A stretch of DNA of 64,000 bases from Myxococcus stipitatus DSM 14675 (GTDB taxonomy: Bacteria > Myxococcota > Myxococcia > Myxococcales > Myxococcaceae). The notes under the pieces were generated by a model that was given only the letters and a program-made list of their open reading frames with translations, was not told the origin of the DNA and did not search any database. Below, piece by piece: positions 17,725 through 25,587 of the stretch (positions within the stretch are counted from its first letter, which is position 1; each line of letters starts with the position of its first letter). Location: positions 5,908,501 to 5,972,500 of the forward strand of contig NC_020126.1 of the NCBI RefSeq assembly GCF_000331735.1, read 5' to 3'. The position numbers and the translations under genes were made by a program.

Positions 17725-17748
17725 GTTGTCTCGGTACTTCAAGACAAC
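17725..17748 (-). terminator. Hairpin after mltG
   Basis: Perfect 7-bp stem GTTGTCT/AGACAAC with a 10-nt loop, about 20 bp beyond the mltG stop on the minus strand. Downstream sequence is C-rich, then TCTGTTGTTTC; no continuous T run. Confidence 0.45.
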
Positions 17749-17768
17749 TCGAGGGGGGCGCCGCGCGC

Positions 17769-18788
17769 TCAATACACGTTGTACTTGCGGCGCAGCGCCT
17801 CGTGCTCCTCCGCGTTGCGCGAAGGGTGCAGCTTCTTCTCGGCGTCGTGCAGGTAGTACCAGAACTCGCTCGACTTGGGCGCCATGGCGGCCTGGAGCGA
17901 CTCCACGGTGGGCGCGCCGATGGGGCCCGGCGGCAGGCCCTTGCGGTGGCGCGTGTTGTACGGGTCCTCGGGGTCTCGCAGGCGCTTGAGGAACTCGCGG
18001 CGGTCATTCCACTGCGCCAGCGCGTAGCGCGACGTCGCGTCCACGCCCAGGGGGAACCCCTTGTCCACGCGCTTCCAGAGGATGCCCGCCACCAGCGGAC
18101 GCTGGTCCGGCACCGGCTCCTCGCGCTCGAGCATCGACGCCATCACCACCACCTCGTGGAGGGAGCGGCCGCTCTTCTCAATGGCGTCGCGGTTGGGCTT
18201 GAAGAAGCGCTCCGCGAAGGCATCAATCTGACGCTGGATGAGGTCCTCGACGTCCAGCTTCCCCGGAATCACCCCGTAGGTCTCCGGGTAGAGGTAGCCC
18301 TCCAGGCTGCCTCCGGTGGGCAGCGGGAAGGGCGCGGTGTAGCGGCGGGTGTCGCTGGCCGCGGCGATGTACGCCCCGGCGGTGATGAAGCCCGCGGCGG
18401 TGAGCGCCGCGTCGGTGTCGCGCAGACGCCAGCCCTCCACCACGACGAAGGGCACATCGTCCGGAAGGGGATTGTCCTCCAGCGCCGAGGCCAGCTCCGC
18501 CACCGTCATGGACGGGCTCACCGGGTGGCGGCCCGCCTTGGGGGAGAACTTGCCTCGGCGGAAGAGGTGCCAGCGCCACACGCGCGCATCCCGGATGAGC
18601 CCCTGGGTGGCGAGCAACGCCCCCAAACCCCTGCCCGAGGAGCCCTTGGGGACGGTGAACTCCACCGTCGGCGCGCCGGGGGCGGCCACGGCTTGATTCG
18701 CCGCCTGCTCCACCCACCAGAAGGCGCCCGCTCCCACCACCGCCAACAGCACGAAGACCGCAGCCAGACCCACGAGAATCTTCTTCAT
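17769..18788 (-). CDS. mltG: Endolytic murein transglycosylase
   Basis: A 339-aa YceG/MltG-family enzyme that cuts nascent glycan strands inside the chain and so sets their length during peptidoglycan synthesis. Residues 1-24 (MKKILVGLAAVFVLLAVVGA) are a membrane anchor. The periplasmic part has the family's YLYPETYGV, the catalytic-Glu segment VVMASMLEREEP and the PYNTRHRKGLPPGPIGAPT ending. I chose MKKIL as the start; a GTG six codons upstream has a better-spaced GGGGG and is possible. The next gene upstream is divergent, so it is probably the sole or first gene of its unit. Confidence 0.92.
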   Translation of the reverse strand: MKKILVGLAAVFVLLAVVGAGAFWWVEQAANQAVAAPGAPTVEFTVPKGSSGRGLGALLATQGLIRDARVWRWHLFRRGKFSPKAGRHPVSPSMTVAELASALEDNPLPDDVPFVVVEGWRLRDTDAALTAAGFITAGAYIAAASDTRRYTAPFPLPTGGSLEGYLYPETYGVIPGKLDVEDLIQRQIDAFAERFFKPNRDAIEKSGRSLHEVVVMASMLEREEPVPDQRPLVAGILWKRVDKGFPLGVDATSRYALAQWNDRREFLKRLRDPEDPYNTRHRKGLPPGPIGAPTVESLQAAMAPKSSEFWYYLHDAEKKLHPSRNAEEHEALRRKYNVY

Positions 18789-19028
18789 CGCGGCGCACCG
18801 TAGCACCGACGCCCCCTCATGCCTCCTTCCGAGTCACCGGATGTCCGCTCCCGGGTGCCGCCTCTCCGGCCGGCCGGGCGGCGGGGGCGCCCTGCCCCAC
18901 TCCGCGCCTCGGACAGCCTTTCGTCCACGCCCGTGGTCTCCCGACTCCGCGTGCACTGGCGGCCCCCGGCCCTCGTTCTCATCTTCGAGGCCGTCAGCCC
19001 TTTCCCCTCTGTCCCGCGAGGAACGCCC

Positions 19029-19874
19029 ATGCCCAGCCCGCTCTCAAGCGATCAGCTCACCACCCGCGATGGCACCCGCATCTACTTCAAGGACTGGGGC
19101 CCTCGGGACGGTCAACCCGTCGTCTTCTCGCACGGCTGGCCTCTCACCGCCGACGCCTGGGAGGACCAGATGATGTTCCTGTCCGAACGGGGCTTCCGCA
19201 CCATCGCCCATGACCGCCGCGGCAATGGCCGCTCCTCCCAGCCCTGGGACGGACATGACATGGACCACTTCGCGGATGACCTGGCGGAGCTGACCTCCGC
19301 GCTGGACCTGCGCAAGGCCGTCCACGTCGGGCACTCGACGGGAGGGGGCGAGGTGGCGCGCTACATCGGACGTCATGGCACCGGGCGCGTCGCGAAGGCG
19401 GTGCTCATCGGCGCCGTGCCGCCCATCATGCTCAAGACGGACTGGCACCCGAATGGACTGCCTCGCGAGGTCTTCGACGGCATCCGCGAAGGCGTGCGCA
19501 AGGACCGCGCCTCCTTCTTCAAGGAGCTGACGCTCGCGTTCTTCGGCTTCAACCGCCCCGGCGCGAAGGTCTCCGAGGGACTGCGCGAGAGCTTCGTCCT
19601 CCAGGGCTTGATGGGCTCGCTGAAGGCGGAATACGACACCGTGAAGGCCTTCTCGGAGACGGACTTCCGCGCGGACCTGGCGAAGTTCGACGTGCCCACC
19701 CTGGTCATGCACGGGGACGACGACCAGATTGTCCCCTTCGAGGGCGCCGGAAAGCTCACGGCCACCCTGGTGAAGGGCGCGAAGCTGAAGGTCTACCCGG
19801 GCTTCGGCCACGGGCTGTGCTCGGTCAACAAGGACGTCATCAACGAGGACCTGCTCGCCTTCATCCGAGGCTGA
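19029..19874 (+). CDS. Alpha/beta hydrolase, non-heme haloperoxidase type
   Basis: A 281-aa alpha/beta hydrolase close to bacterial non-heme chloro/bromoperoxidases (perhydrolases). The oxyanion-loop [10 protein letters not shown], nucleophile elbow GHSTGGG, acid residue in [11 protein letters not shown] and C-terminal His in [11 protein letters not shown] complete the Ser-Asp-His triad. A GAGGA site lies about 7 bp before the ATG at 19029, so longer upstream frames are set aside. Such enzymes form peracids from carboxylates and peroxide and can hydrolyse esters; the physiological substrate is unknown. It is convergent with the VOC gene, 15 bp away. Confidence 0.88.
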   Translation: MPSPLSSDQLTTRDGTRIYFKDWGPRDGQPVVFSHGWPLTADAWEDQMMFLSERGFRTIAHDRRGNGRSSQPWDGHDMDHFADDLAELTSALDLRKAVHVGHSTGGGEVARYIGRHGTGRVAKAVLIGAVPPIMLKTDWHPNGLPREVFDGIREGVRKDRASFFKELTLAFFGFNRPGAKVSEGLRESFVLQGLMGSLKAEYDTVKAFSETDFRADLAKFDVPTLVMHGDDDQIVPFEGAGKLTATLVKGAKLKVYPGFGHGLCSVNKDVINEDLLAFIRG

Positions 19875-19889
19875 GCAGACACGTCCGAG

Positions 19890-20354
19890 TCAACCGCCGA
19901 CGAGCTGCTGGAAGCGCCGCTGCAGCTCCTCGGGCGAGAGATGCTCGAGGCGTTTGGAGAGTGCCCAGCGGTGGCCGAAGGGGTCCCGCAGGTGCGCCAC
20001 GCGGTCGCCGTAGAACTCATCCGTGATGGGCCGCTCGAGGATTGCGCCCGCGGCGATGGCGCGCTGGGCCAGGCCGTCCACGTCATCGACGGACAGGTTG
20101 AGCAGGCTCGTGGCCCCACCTCGGCTCTGGGGCCCCAGGATGTCCAGCTCCGGGTACTCGTCCGCGATGGCCAGCGTGACGCCCCCCAGTGACAGCTCCG
20201 CATGGCCCAGCCGCCCCGAGGGCTCCACGAGCCTGAACAGCTCCTGGGCGCCGAGGACTTCCGTGTAGAACTTCAACGCCGCCATCGCGTTCTTCATCAC
20301 GAGCTGGATGCCCAGCCGAGGGCCCTGCCCGGACACCGCGGAAGTGTTCGTCAT
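19890..20354 (-). CDS. VOC-family protein (glyoxalase/dioxygenase superfamily)
   Basis: A 154-aa protein with the two-module beta-alpha-beta-beta-beta layout of the vicinal-oxygen-chelate fold. MAALKFYTEVLGAQELFRL and DPFGHRWALSKRLEHLSPEE match the PhnB-like subgroup. Members include glyoxalases, dioxygenases and antibiotic-binding proteins; metal ligands cannot be fixed here. The start at 20354 is set by AAGGGGA upstream. Its gene follows the Slt gene by 28 bp on the same strand, so the two may be co-transcribed, though no functional link is evident. Confidence 0.8.
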   Translation of the reverse strand: MTNTSAVSGQGPRLGIQLVMKNAMAALKFYTEVLGAQELFRLVEPSGRLGHAELSLGGVTLAIADEYPELDILGPQSRGGATSLLNLSVDDVDGLAQRAIAAGAILERPITDEFYGDRVAHLRDPFGHRWALSKRLEHLSPEELQRRFQQLVGG

Positions 20355-20382
20355 CGGATTCCCCTTGGAAGTGAGGCGGGAC

Positions 20383-22779
20383 TCAGCGCGACGCGGACTT
20401 GATGACCGGCAGCTTGGGCGCCCGGCCGTAGAGCAACTGGTAGGTGTTGTACGAACGCAACACGCGCTTGATGTAGCCACGCGTCTCGGAGATGGGAATC
20501 TCCTCCACCCACGCGTCGAGCGGCAGGTCCGGCTTGTCCGCGCGCCAGCGATTCACGGCGCCGGGCCCCGCGTTGTAGCTGCCCACCGCGTAGGGCGTGT
20601 GGCCCCCGAAGCGCTTCAACAGGCCCCCGAGGTAGTGCGCCCCCATGCGGATGTTGAGGTCGGGCTGGAGCAACTGCTCCACCGTGAAGCGCTTGAGCTT
20701 CAGCTCTCGCGCCACGCTCTTCGCGGTGGAGGGCATCAGCTGGGTGAGCCCCAGCGCTCCGGCCCACGAGAGCGCCTTCGGGTCCAACGCGCTCTCCTCG
20801 CGCATCAGCGCCTGGAGCAGGTCGGCCTCCACGCCCGCCGTGGACGTGTGCTTCTCGATGAGCTCGCGGAACGCATTGGGATAGGCCACCTCCCACACCA
20901 CCCGCGTCTCCTTCGTGATGCGGCCACTCAAGTCCTTGCGCAGCGCCAGCCGCGCCACCGCGTGAGCGGCACGCTCATCACCCGCCTCGTGCAGCACCAG
21001 CACCAACAAGCGGATGGCCTCCGCCGGCTGGTTCGCCCGGCTCACCGCGAGCAGCTCCGAGGACACGGCCTCCGGGAAGCCCAGACGCAACAGCTCGATG
21101 CCCGCGCGGAAGTGAGGGTCCTCCCCCATGGGCCCCGCGAACAGTGGCCACGGGCTCGCGGCCTCCGGCACCGCGAAGATGTCCGGGGTGATGCGCTCCA
21201 GCCGGGCCGGGTCCAACGTGGCGATTTGCGAGCGCGCCATCAGCCCGTAGTACGTCGCGGGGTGGTCCACGGCGATCTTCTCGAACAGGTCCGCCGCGCC
21301 CTGGATGTTGCCCTGGTCCTGGTACGTCCGCGCCCGCCAGTAGCGCGCGCGCTCCACGTCATAGCTCTCGTCCGACTGCGCGAAGCGCTGCTCGATGCGG
21401 TCCAGGAAGGACAGCCCCGCGTCCTCCACCTTGCTGGTGCGCGCAATCCAGTACGCCTTGAAGAGCGCCTCGCCCAGGAAGTCGCCCTGCGGATACAGTC
21501 GCGCCAGCTCGTCCAGCCGAGCCATCGCCTCCTGGGGGCGGTCTGTCTTCACATACAGGTCCGCCGCGTAGAACAGCGCGTCGTCCGCGAAGCTGTGGTC
21601 CGGGAACTCGCGAGCCAGCCGCTCGTACGTGTCCGTTCCGCGCGAGGAGTCGACGATCGAGCGCGACGAGCCCAGCACATACAGCGCCCGCGCCAGCAGG
21701 TCGCGGTCCGTGCACTTCGCCACCACCTGCGACAGGACCTCGATGGCGCGCGTGTGCTGGCGCTCCTTGCGCAGGCCCTTGCCGTAGGCGAAGTGCGCAC
21801 GGCACGCGAGCGCCTCCGGGAGGACCAGCTTCGGCAGCAGCGGCTCCAGCTGCGTGAGGCCCTGCTTGTTGCGGTGCAGCTCCACCAGTTGCTCACCCCG
21901 AGCCACCTTCGCGTCGACGGGCGGCGTCTGCCCCTTGAGCCGCCGCTCGGCCTGCAGCGCCAACGGAGACAGGGGATGTGAGCCCCACAGCCGCCACAGC
22001 GCGGTGCGCTCGGCGGCGCGGTCCTTCTTCTCCGCGGCGATGTCGGCGATGGCCATCAGCGCCTCGGCGCCCACGTTGCGTCCCCAGCTGGGCGCGGCGC
22101 GCGAGGTGAGCGGCTCCAGCGCGGCCATCGCTCCCGCCGCGTCCTTCTTCTTGCGCAGCACCCGCGACAGCGCCAGCCGGGCATCCACGTACAGCCGCGA
22201 CTCCGGAGGCACCTGCGCGAGCAGCACCGCGGACTCATCGAAGCGGCGCAGGCCCTCCAGCGCCACCCCCGCATGCGTGAGGCACCTGTCCCTCAGCGCG
22301 GGGTAGTCGGGCGCCAGCGCGGCCAGCTCCTTCGCGGCCGTCTCTTCATCGCCCGAGCGCAGCGCGGACAGGGCCCGCAGGTAGCGCACCGGGGGCGCGT
22401 CCCCTTCCGTCTTGAGCAGCTCACGGGCCCGGCTGAACTGGCCCTTGTCGAAGGCCACGCGGGCCTCCTTCTTCTTCCCCTCGCCGAAGTACGGCGACAG
22501 GTCCTCCAGCGCGTAGCGGCGGCCTCGGTGGACGACGGGCGCGGGGGGCGCGGCGTTGGGGAACGCGGGGTTGAGGACCTCCACGAAGCCCTCGGGCAGC
22601 GGGGCCTTCTCCGCGTCCGGCGGCGGCGACAGCTGCGCCTCCGGGGGCGCGTTCTCCGTGTGGGGCGTGGGGGCTTCGGAGGGCACCGCCTCCGAGGCGG
22701 GGACCTGGGGAGCGGGAGCCTGCGCGGACAGGAGGACCGAGGAAGCGACGACGGCGAGCTTGGAGAAGAAGAGCTTCAT
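20383..22779 (-). CDS. Soluble lytic murein transglycosylase with TPR-like superhelix
   Basis: A 798-aa exported Slt70-type enzyme that cleaves MurNAc-GlcNAc bonds to 1,6-anhydro ends. Residues 1-20 form a signal peptide (KLFFSKLAVVASSVLLSAQA). A Pro/Glu-rich linker follows. A long helical TPR-like region runs to about 640. The C-terminal SLT domain has LMREESALDPKALSWAGALG with the catalytic Glu, then LTQLMPSTAK, NIRMGAHYLGGLL and AVGSYNAGPGAVNRW. The start at MKLFF is chosen because only it gives a signal peptide; a longer frame runs to 22920. MltG lies 1.6 kb away. It is divergent from the histidine kinase. Confidence 0.9.
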   Translation of the reverse strand: MKLFFSKLAVVASSVLLSAQAPAPQVPASEAVPSEAPTPHTENAPPEAQLSPPPDAEKAPLPEGFVEVLNPAFPNAAPPAPVVHRGRRYALEDLSPYFGEGKKKEARVAFDKGQFSRARELLKTEGDAPPVRYLRALSALRSGDEETAAKELAALAPDYPALRDRCLTHAGVALEGLRRFDESAVLLAQVPPESRLYVDARLALSRVLRKKKDAAGAMAALEPLTSRAAPSWGRNVGAEALMAIADIAAEKKDRAAERTALWRLWGSHPLSPLALQAERRLKGQTPPVDAKVARGEQLVELHRNKQGLTQLEPLLPKLVLPEALACRAHFAYGKGLRKERQHTRAIEVLSQVVAKCTDRDLLARALYVLGSSRSIVDSSRGTDTYERLAREFPDHSFADDALFYAADLYVKTDRPQEAMARLDELARLYPQGDFLGEALFKAYWIARTSKVEDAGLSFLDRIEQRFAQSDESYDVERARYWRARTYQDQGNIQGAADLFEKIAVDHPATYYGLMARSQIATLDPARLERITPDIFAVPEAASPWPLFAGPMGEDPHFRAGIELLRLGFPEAVSSELLAVSRANQPAEAIRLLVLVLHEAGDERAAHAVARLALRKDLSGRITKETRVVWEVAYPNAFRELIEKHTSTAGVEADLLQALMREESALDPKALSWAGALGLTQLMPSTAKSVARELKLKRFTVEQLLQPDLNIRMGAHYLGGLLKRFGGHTPYAVGSYNAGPGAVNRWRADKPDLPLDAWVEEIPISETRGYIKRVLRSYNTYQLLYGRAPKLPVIKSASR

Positions 22780-22886
22780 ACGAAGGGCTGGGGACCCTGG
22801 GAGGTGGGCGCGGGCTCGCCCCATGACAACCGGGGGTGCATGGAAAATTTCCGGAGACGGACACAGGTTAGACTGTCCGCGCTCCC

Positions 22887-25133
22887 ATGGACATCCGGAC
22901 ACAGAGTGCCCTGCTGGCATCCATCATCGGCCTCGCCCTGGGCGTGTCCATGTTGCTGCGGCCGGGCCGGCCCAAGGTCCTCACCCTGTACTCCGTCTTC
23001 GCCCTGACGGTGGCCGGGTACTACCTCTCGTTCTTCTTCCACAGCCTCTTCCCCCCCGACGCGTACCCCTGGGCGTACCGCATCTCCCTGGGCATCACCA
23101 TCCTGGTCGCCTCGCTCGTGCCGGGCGCCGCCGTGGGGTTCTTCCTCGAGTTCTTGGATGTCAGCAAGGGAACACACCTGGCAGGTCGGCGGCTCGCCAT
23201 CCTGTCGGTCTTCCTGGGCCTCACCGTGGCCGTCACCCCCTTGGCCGACAAGGTGTGGGCCCGAGTGGCCATGGGCGTCTGGGTGCTCGGCTCCCTGCTC
23301 GCCTCGGTGTCGTTGCTCCTCCACCGGGTTCGCAGCAACGAGTCCCGCATCGAGCAGCTGAGGTTGATGTACCTGGCCATTGGCGCGGGCGCGGGCATCT
23401 TCTTCTCGGCGCTCGACTTCCTGAGCAGCGTCATTCCGATTCCGACGCTCGGCCCGGTCTTCACCACGCTGTACCTGTTCTTCCTCGCGCAGACGCTGCT
23501 GCGACTGAGGCTGATGGACCTGCACGAGCTGCTGGGGAAGATTGCCTCGCAGACGGTGCTGGCCGTCATCCTCGCGGCCGTCTTCACGGTGTTGACGGCG
23601 TGGGTGGGTGAGGATGCGGGGCTGTTCGTCTTCAACACGGTGGTGGCGGCTTTCGTGGTCCTCATCCTGTTGGACCCGCTGCGCACCAAGGTCGACGAGA
23701 TGGTGGTGCGCATCTTCTTCCGTGAGCGGTTCGCGTTGCTCGACGCGCTGGGGACGTTGCGCGCGCGCATGGCCAACGTGATTGAGATCTCGGAGCTGGC
23801 GACGCTGGTGCTCGACACGCTCCACGAGACGGGCCGCGTGACACACTCGTCGGTGTACCTGCTCGCCGAGGACCGGCCCGGTTACCGGCTGTTGGACTCG
23901 CGAGGCCCCCTGCCCGTTCCGTTCCTGGACACGGCGGCGGCGCGCGGGTTGTTGTTCGCGGTGGCCAGCGGACAGAAGGCGGTGCTGCTGGAGAACGTGG
24001 AGCGGCGCGGCGCGACGATGCGGCTCCAGTCGGTGGAAGGTCGGCGCTACCGGGACGAGCTCAAGCGGTTGAACGACACGCGCGCCGCGCTGGTGCAGAT
24101 GCGGGCAGGCATCAGCGTGCCGCTGGTGGGCAATGACCGCGTCATCGGCTTCTTGAATCTGTGGGATGAGCGCGTGCCGGAGGCGTACGCGTCCGACGAG
24201 ATTGCCCTCATCCTGGAGGTGGCGGAGAAGCTGACGACGGTCCTGGAGAACTCGAAGCTGTACGAGAAGATCCGGGAGAGAGATCGCCTCGCGGCGCTGG
24301 GTGAGATGGCGGCGGGTCTCGCGCACGAGATTCGCAATCCGCTGGGCGCCATCAAGGGCGCGGCGCAGTGCCTGGACCCTCGACAGCTTCCGGGCGAGGA
24401 CGGCGAGTTCCTGGAGGTCATCGTCGAGGAGGTCAACCGCCTCAACGGCGTGGTGACGGCGTTCCTCGACTACGCGCGGCCCATGAAGCAGAGCTTCGGC
24501 CCCACGGACCTGAACGAAGTCGTCACGCGCACGATGCGGCTCATCCAGAACGACGTGCCGGGCAACGTGTCGCTGGCGGTGGAGCTGGACCTGCTGCTGC
24601 CTCGCGTGGACGGGGACGCGGAGCAGCTCAAGCAGGTGCTCATCAACCTGGTGCAGAACGCGGTGCAGGCGCTGGACACGCGCGAGGGCCGCATCACCGT
24701 GCGCACGGAGCGCCCCGAGCGCTTCGGCGAGTTCCGCAACGCGGGCGGCGAGGTCATGGAGGTGCGCGTCTCCGACAACGGGCCGGGCATTCCCTCCGAC
24801 CAGCAGCCGCACATCTTCGTGCCCTTCTTCACGACGAAGCAGAAGGGCACCGGGCTGGGGCTCGCCATCTGCCAGCGCATCGTGAAGAACCACGGCGGCA
24901 GCATCTCCGTGCAGAGCAAGGCGGGCGAAGGGACCACCTTCATCATCCGCATGCCCACGCTCCCACCGGAGAAGCCCGAGGAAGGACTCGTCGCGGAGGG
25001 TGCCAGCACCACCGCTCCCACGGCGCGGCGCATCTCCCAGTCCTTCCCCATGCCGGACGAGCTGCGCGAGCCCCCCTCGCCTCCCGCCGACGAGCCGAAG
25101 CCCAAGCGCGAACGGCGACGCAAGGCGAGCTGA
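22887..25133 (+). CDS. Membrane sensor histidine kinase with GAF domain
   Basis: A 748-aa sensor kinase. About seven hydrophobic segments occupy residues 1-250, resembling 7TM or histidine-kinase N-terminal sensor modules. Residues ~270-455 form a GAF domain. HisKA carries AAGLAHEIRNPLG with the phospho-acceptor His480. The HATPase region has NLVQNAVQAL (N box), DNGPGIP (G1), FFTTKQKGTGLGL (F/G2). The C-terminal tail is Pro/Lys/Arg-rich. No response regulator is adjacent, as is common for orphan kinases in myxobacteria, so the partner is unknown. Its last ~159 bp are contained in a perfect 410-bp tandem duplication that follows it. Confidence 0.9.
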   Translation: MDIRTQSALLASIIGLALGVSMLLRPGRPKVLTLYSVFALTVAGYYLSFFFHSLFPPDAYPWAYRISLGITILVASLVPGAAVGFFLEFLDVSKGTHLAGRRLAILSVFLGLTVAVTPLADKVWARVAMGVWVLGSLLASVSLLLHRVRSNESRIEQLRLMYLAIGAGAGIFFSALDFLSSVIPIPTLGPVFTTLYLFFLAQTLLRLRLMDLHELLGKIASQTVLAVILAAVFTVLTAWVGEDAGLFVFNTVVAAFVVLILLDPLRTKVDEMVVRIFFRERFALLDALGTLRARMANVIEISELATLVLDTLHETGRVTHSSVYLLAEDRPGYRLLDSRGPLPVPFLDTAAARGLLFAVASGQKAVLLENVERRGATMRLQSVEGRRYRDELKRLNDTRAALVQMRAGISVPLVGNDRVIGFLNLWDERVPEAYASDEIALILEVAEKLTTVLENSKLYEKIRERDRLAALGEMAAGLAHEIRNPLGAIKGAAQCLDPRQLPGEDGEFLEVIVEEVNRLNGVVTAFLDYARPMKQSFGPTDLNEVVTRTMRLIQNDVPGNVSLAVELDLLLPRVDGDAEQLKQVLINLVQNAVQALDTREGRITVRTERPERFGEFRNAGGEVMEVRVSDNGPGIPSDQQPHIFVPFFTTKQKGTGLGLAICQRIVKNHGGSISVQSKAGEGTTFIIRMPTLPPEKPEEGLVAEGASTTAPTARRISQSFPMPDELREPPSPPADEPKPKRERRRKAS

Positions 25134-25137
25134 CGAC

Positions 25138-25166
25138 GGGGCTGGGTCTCACGAACACCCAGCCCC
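25138..25166. terminator. Bidirectional hairpin terminator (copy 1)
   Basis: Perfect 10-bp stem GGGGCTGGGT/ACCCAGCCCC with a 9-nt loop, 4 bp beyond the histidine-kinase stop and between two convergent 3' ends. No T run. It recurs in copy 2 of the duplication. Confidence 0.55.
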
Positions 25167-25177
25167 GCCTGTCTCTC

Positions 25178-25384
25178 TCAGGGGAGGCACACGTTCAGCA
25201 TCAGCGTGGCGCTCTTCGCTTCGGTGTCGGTGAAGGCGAGGTCCGTGAGCCCATCTCCGTTCCAATCCGCGACCAGCGCGTCCTGGACCGCCGAGCCCCA
25301 GGAAGGCAGTCGCGCGGGACTGAAGGCACCACCGGACTGCTGGAGCCACAGCTTCGGGGCATAGGAGCTGTTCGAGAACACATC
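25178..25384 (-). pseudogene. Orphan 3' fragment of the FN3/FG-GAP gene
   Basis: The minus-strand sequence is identical to the last ~207 bp of the FG-GAP gene (the ADWNGDGLTDLAFTD repeat and stop). It is separated from the gene body by the duplication junction at 25385, so it lacks a start and the upstream coding part. It is a by-product of the tandem duplication and should not be counted as a gene. Confidence 0.9.
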
Positions 25385-25543
25385 CCCGAGGAAGGACTCG
25401 TCGCGGAGGGTGCCAGCACCACCGCTCCCACGGCGCGGCGCATCTCCCAGTCCTTCCCCATGCCGGACGAGCTGCGCGAGCCCCCCTCGCCTCCCGCCGA
25501 CGAGCCGAAGCCCAAGCGCGAACGGCGACGCAAGGCGAGCTGA
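25385..25543 (+). pseudogene. Orphan 3' fragment of the histidine-kinase gene
   Basis: An exact copy of the last ~159 bp of the kinase gene (tail EEGLVAEGASTTAPTARR onwards, with stop), cut at the duplication junction. It has no start or domain of its own. Confidence 0.9.
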
Positions 25544-25547
25544 CGAC

Positions 25548-25576
25548 GGGGCTGGGTCTCACGAACACCCAGCCCC
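25548..25576. terminator. Bidirectional hairpin terminator (copy 2)
   Basis: Duplicate of the 10-bp hairpin at 25138-25166, here 12 bp beyond the stop of the intact FN3/FG-GAP gene. Confidence 0.55.
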
Positions 25577-25587
25577 GCCTGTCTCTC

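Larger units (their letters stand above)
24975..25385. repeat. 410-bp perfect tandem duplication, copy 1
   Basis: The sequence from CCCGAGGAAGGACTCG repeats exactly 410 bp further on (24975-25385 matches 25385-25795, sharing one base). Copy 1 holds the end of the histidine-kinase gene, the convergent gap with its hairpin, and a cut-off 3' piece of the FG-GAP gene. No mismatch was found in the lines compared. Confidence 0.95.

Noticed and set aside
22776-24893. 705-codon minus frame opposite the histidine kinase
   Set aside because: Low-complexity antisense text; the plus-strand kinase motifs leave no room for a real gene.
25178-25568. Short frames in the 410-bp duplication
   Set aside because: They are exact copies of the 3' ends of the neighbouring genes without starts, so they are duplication fragments.
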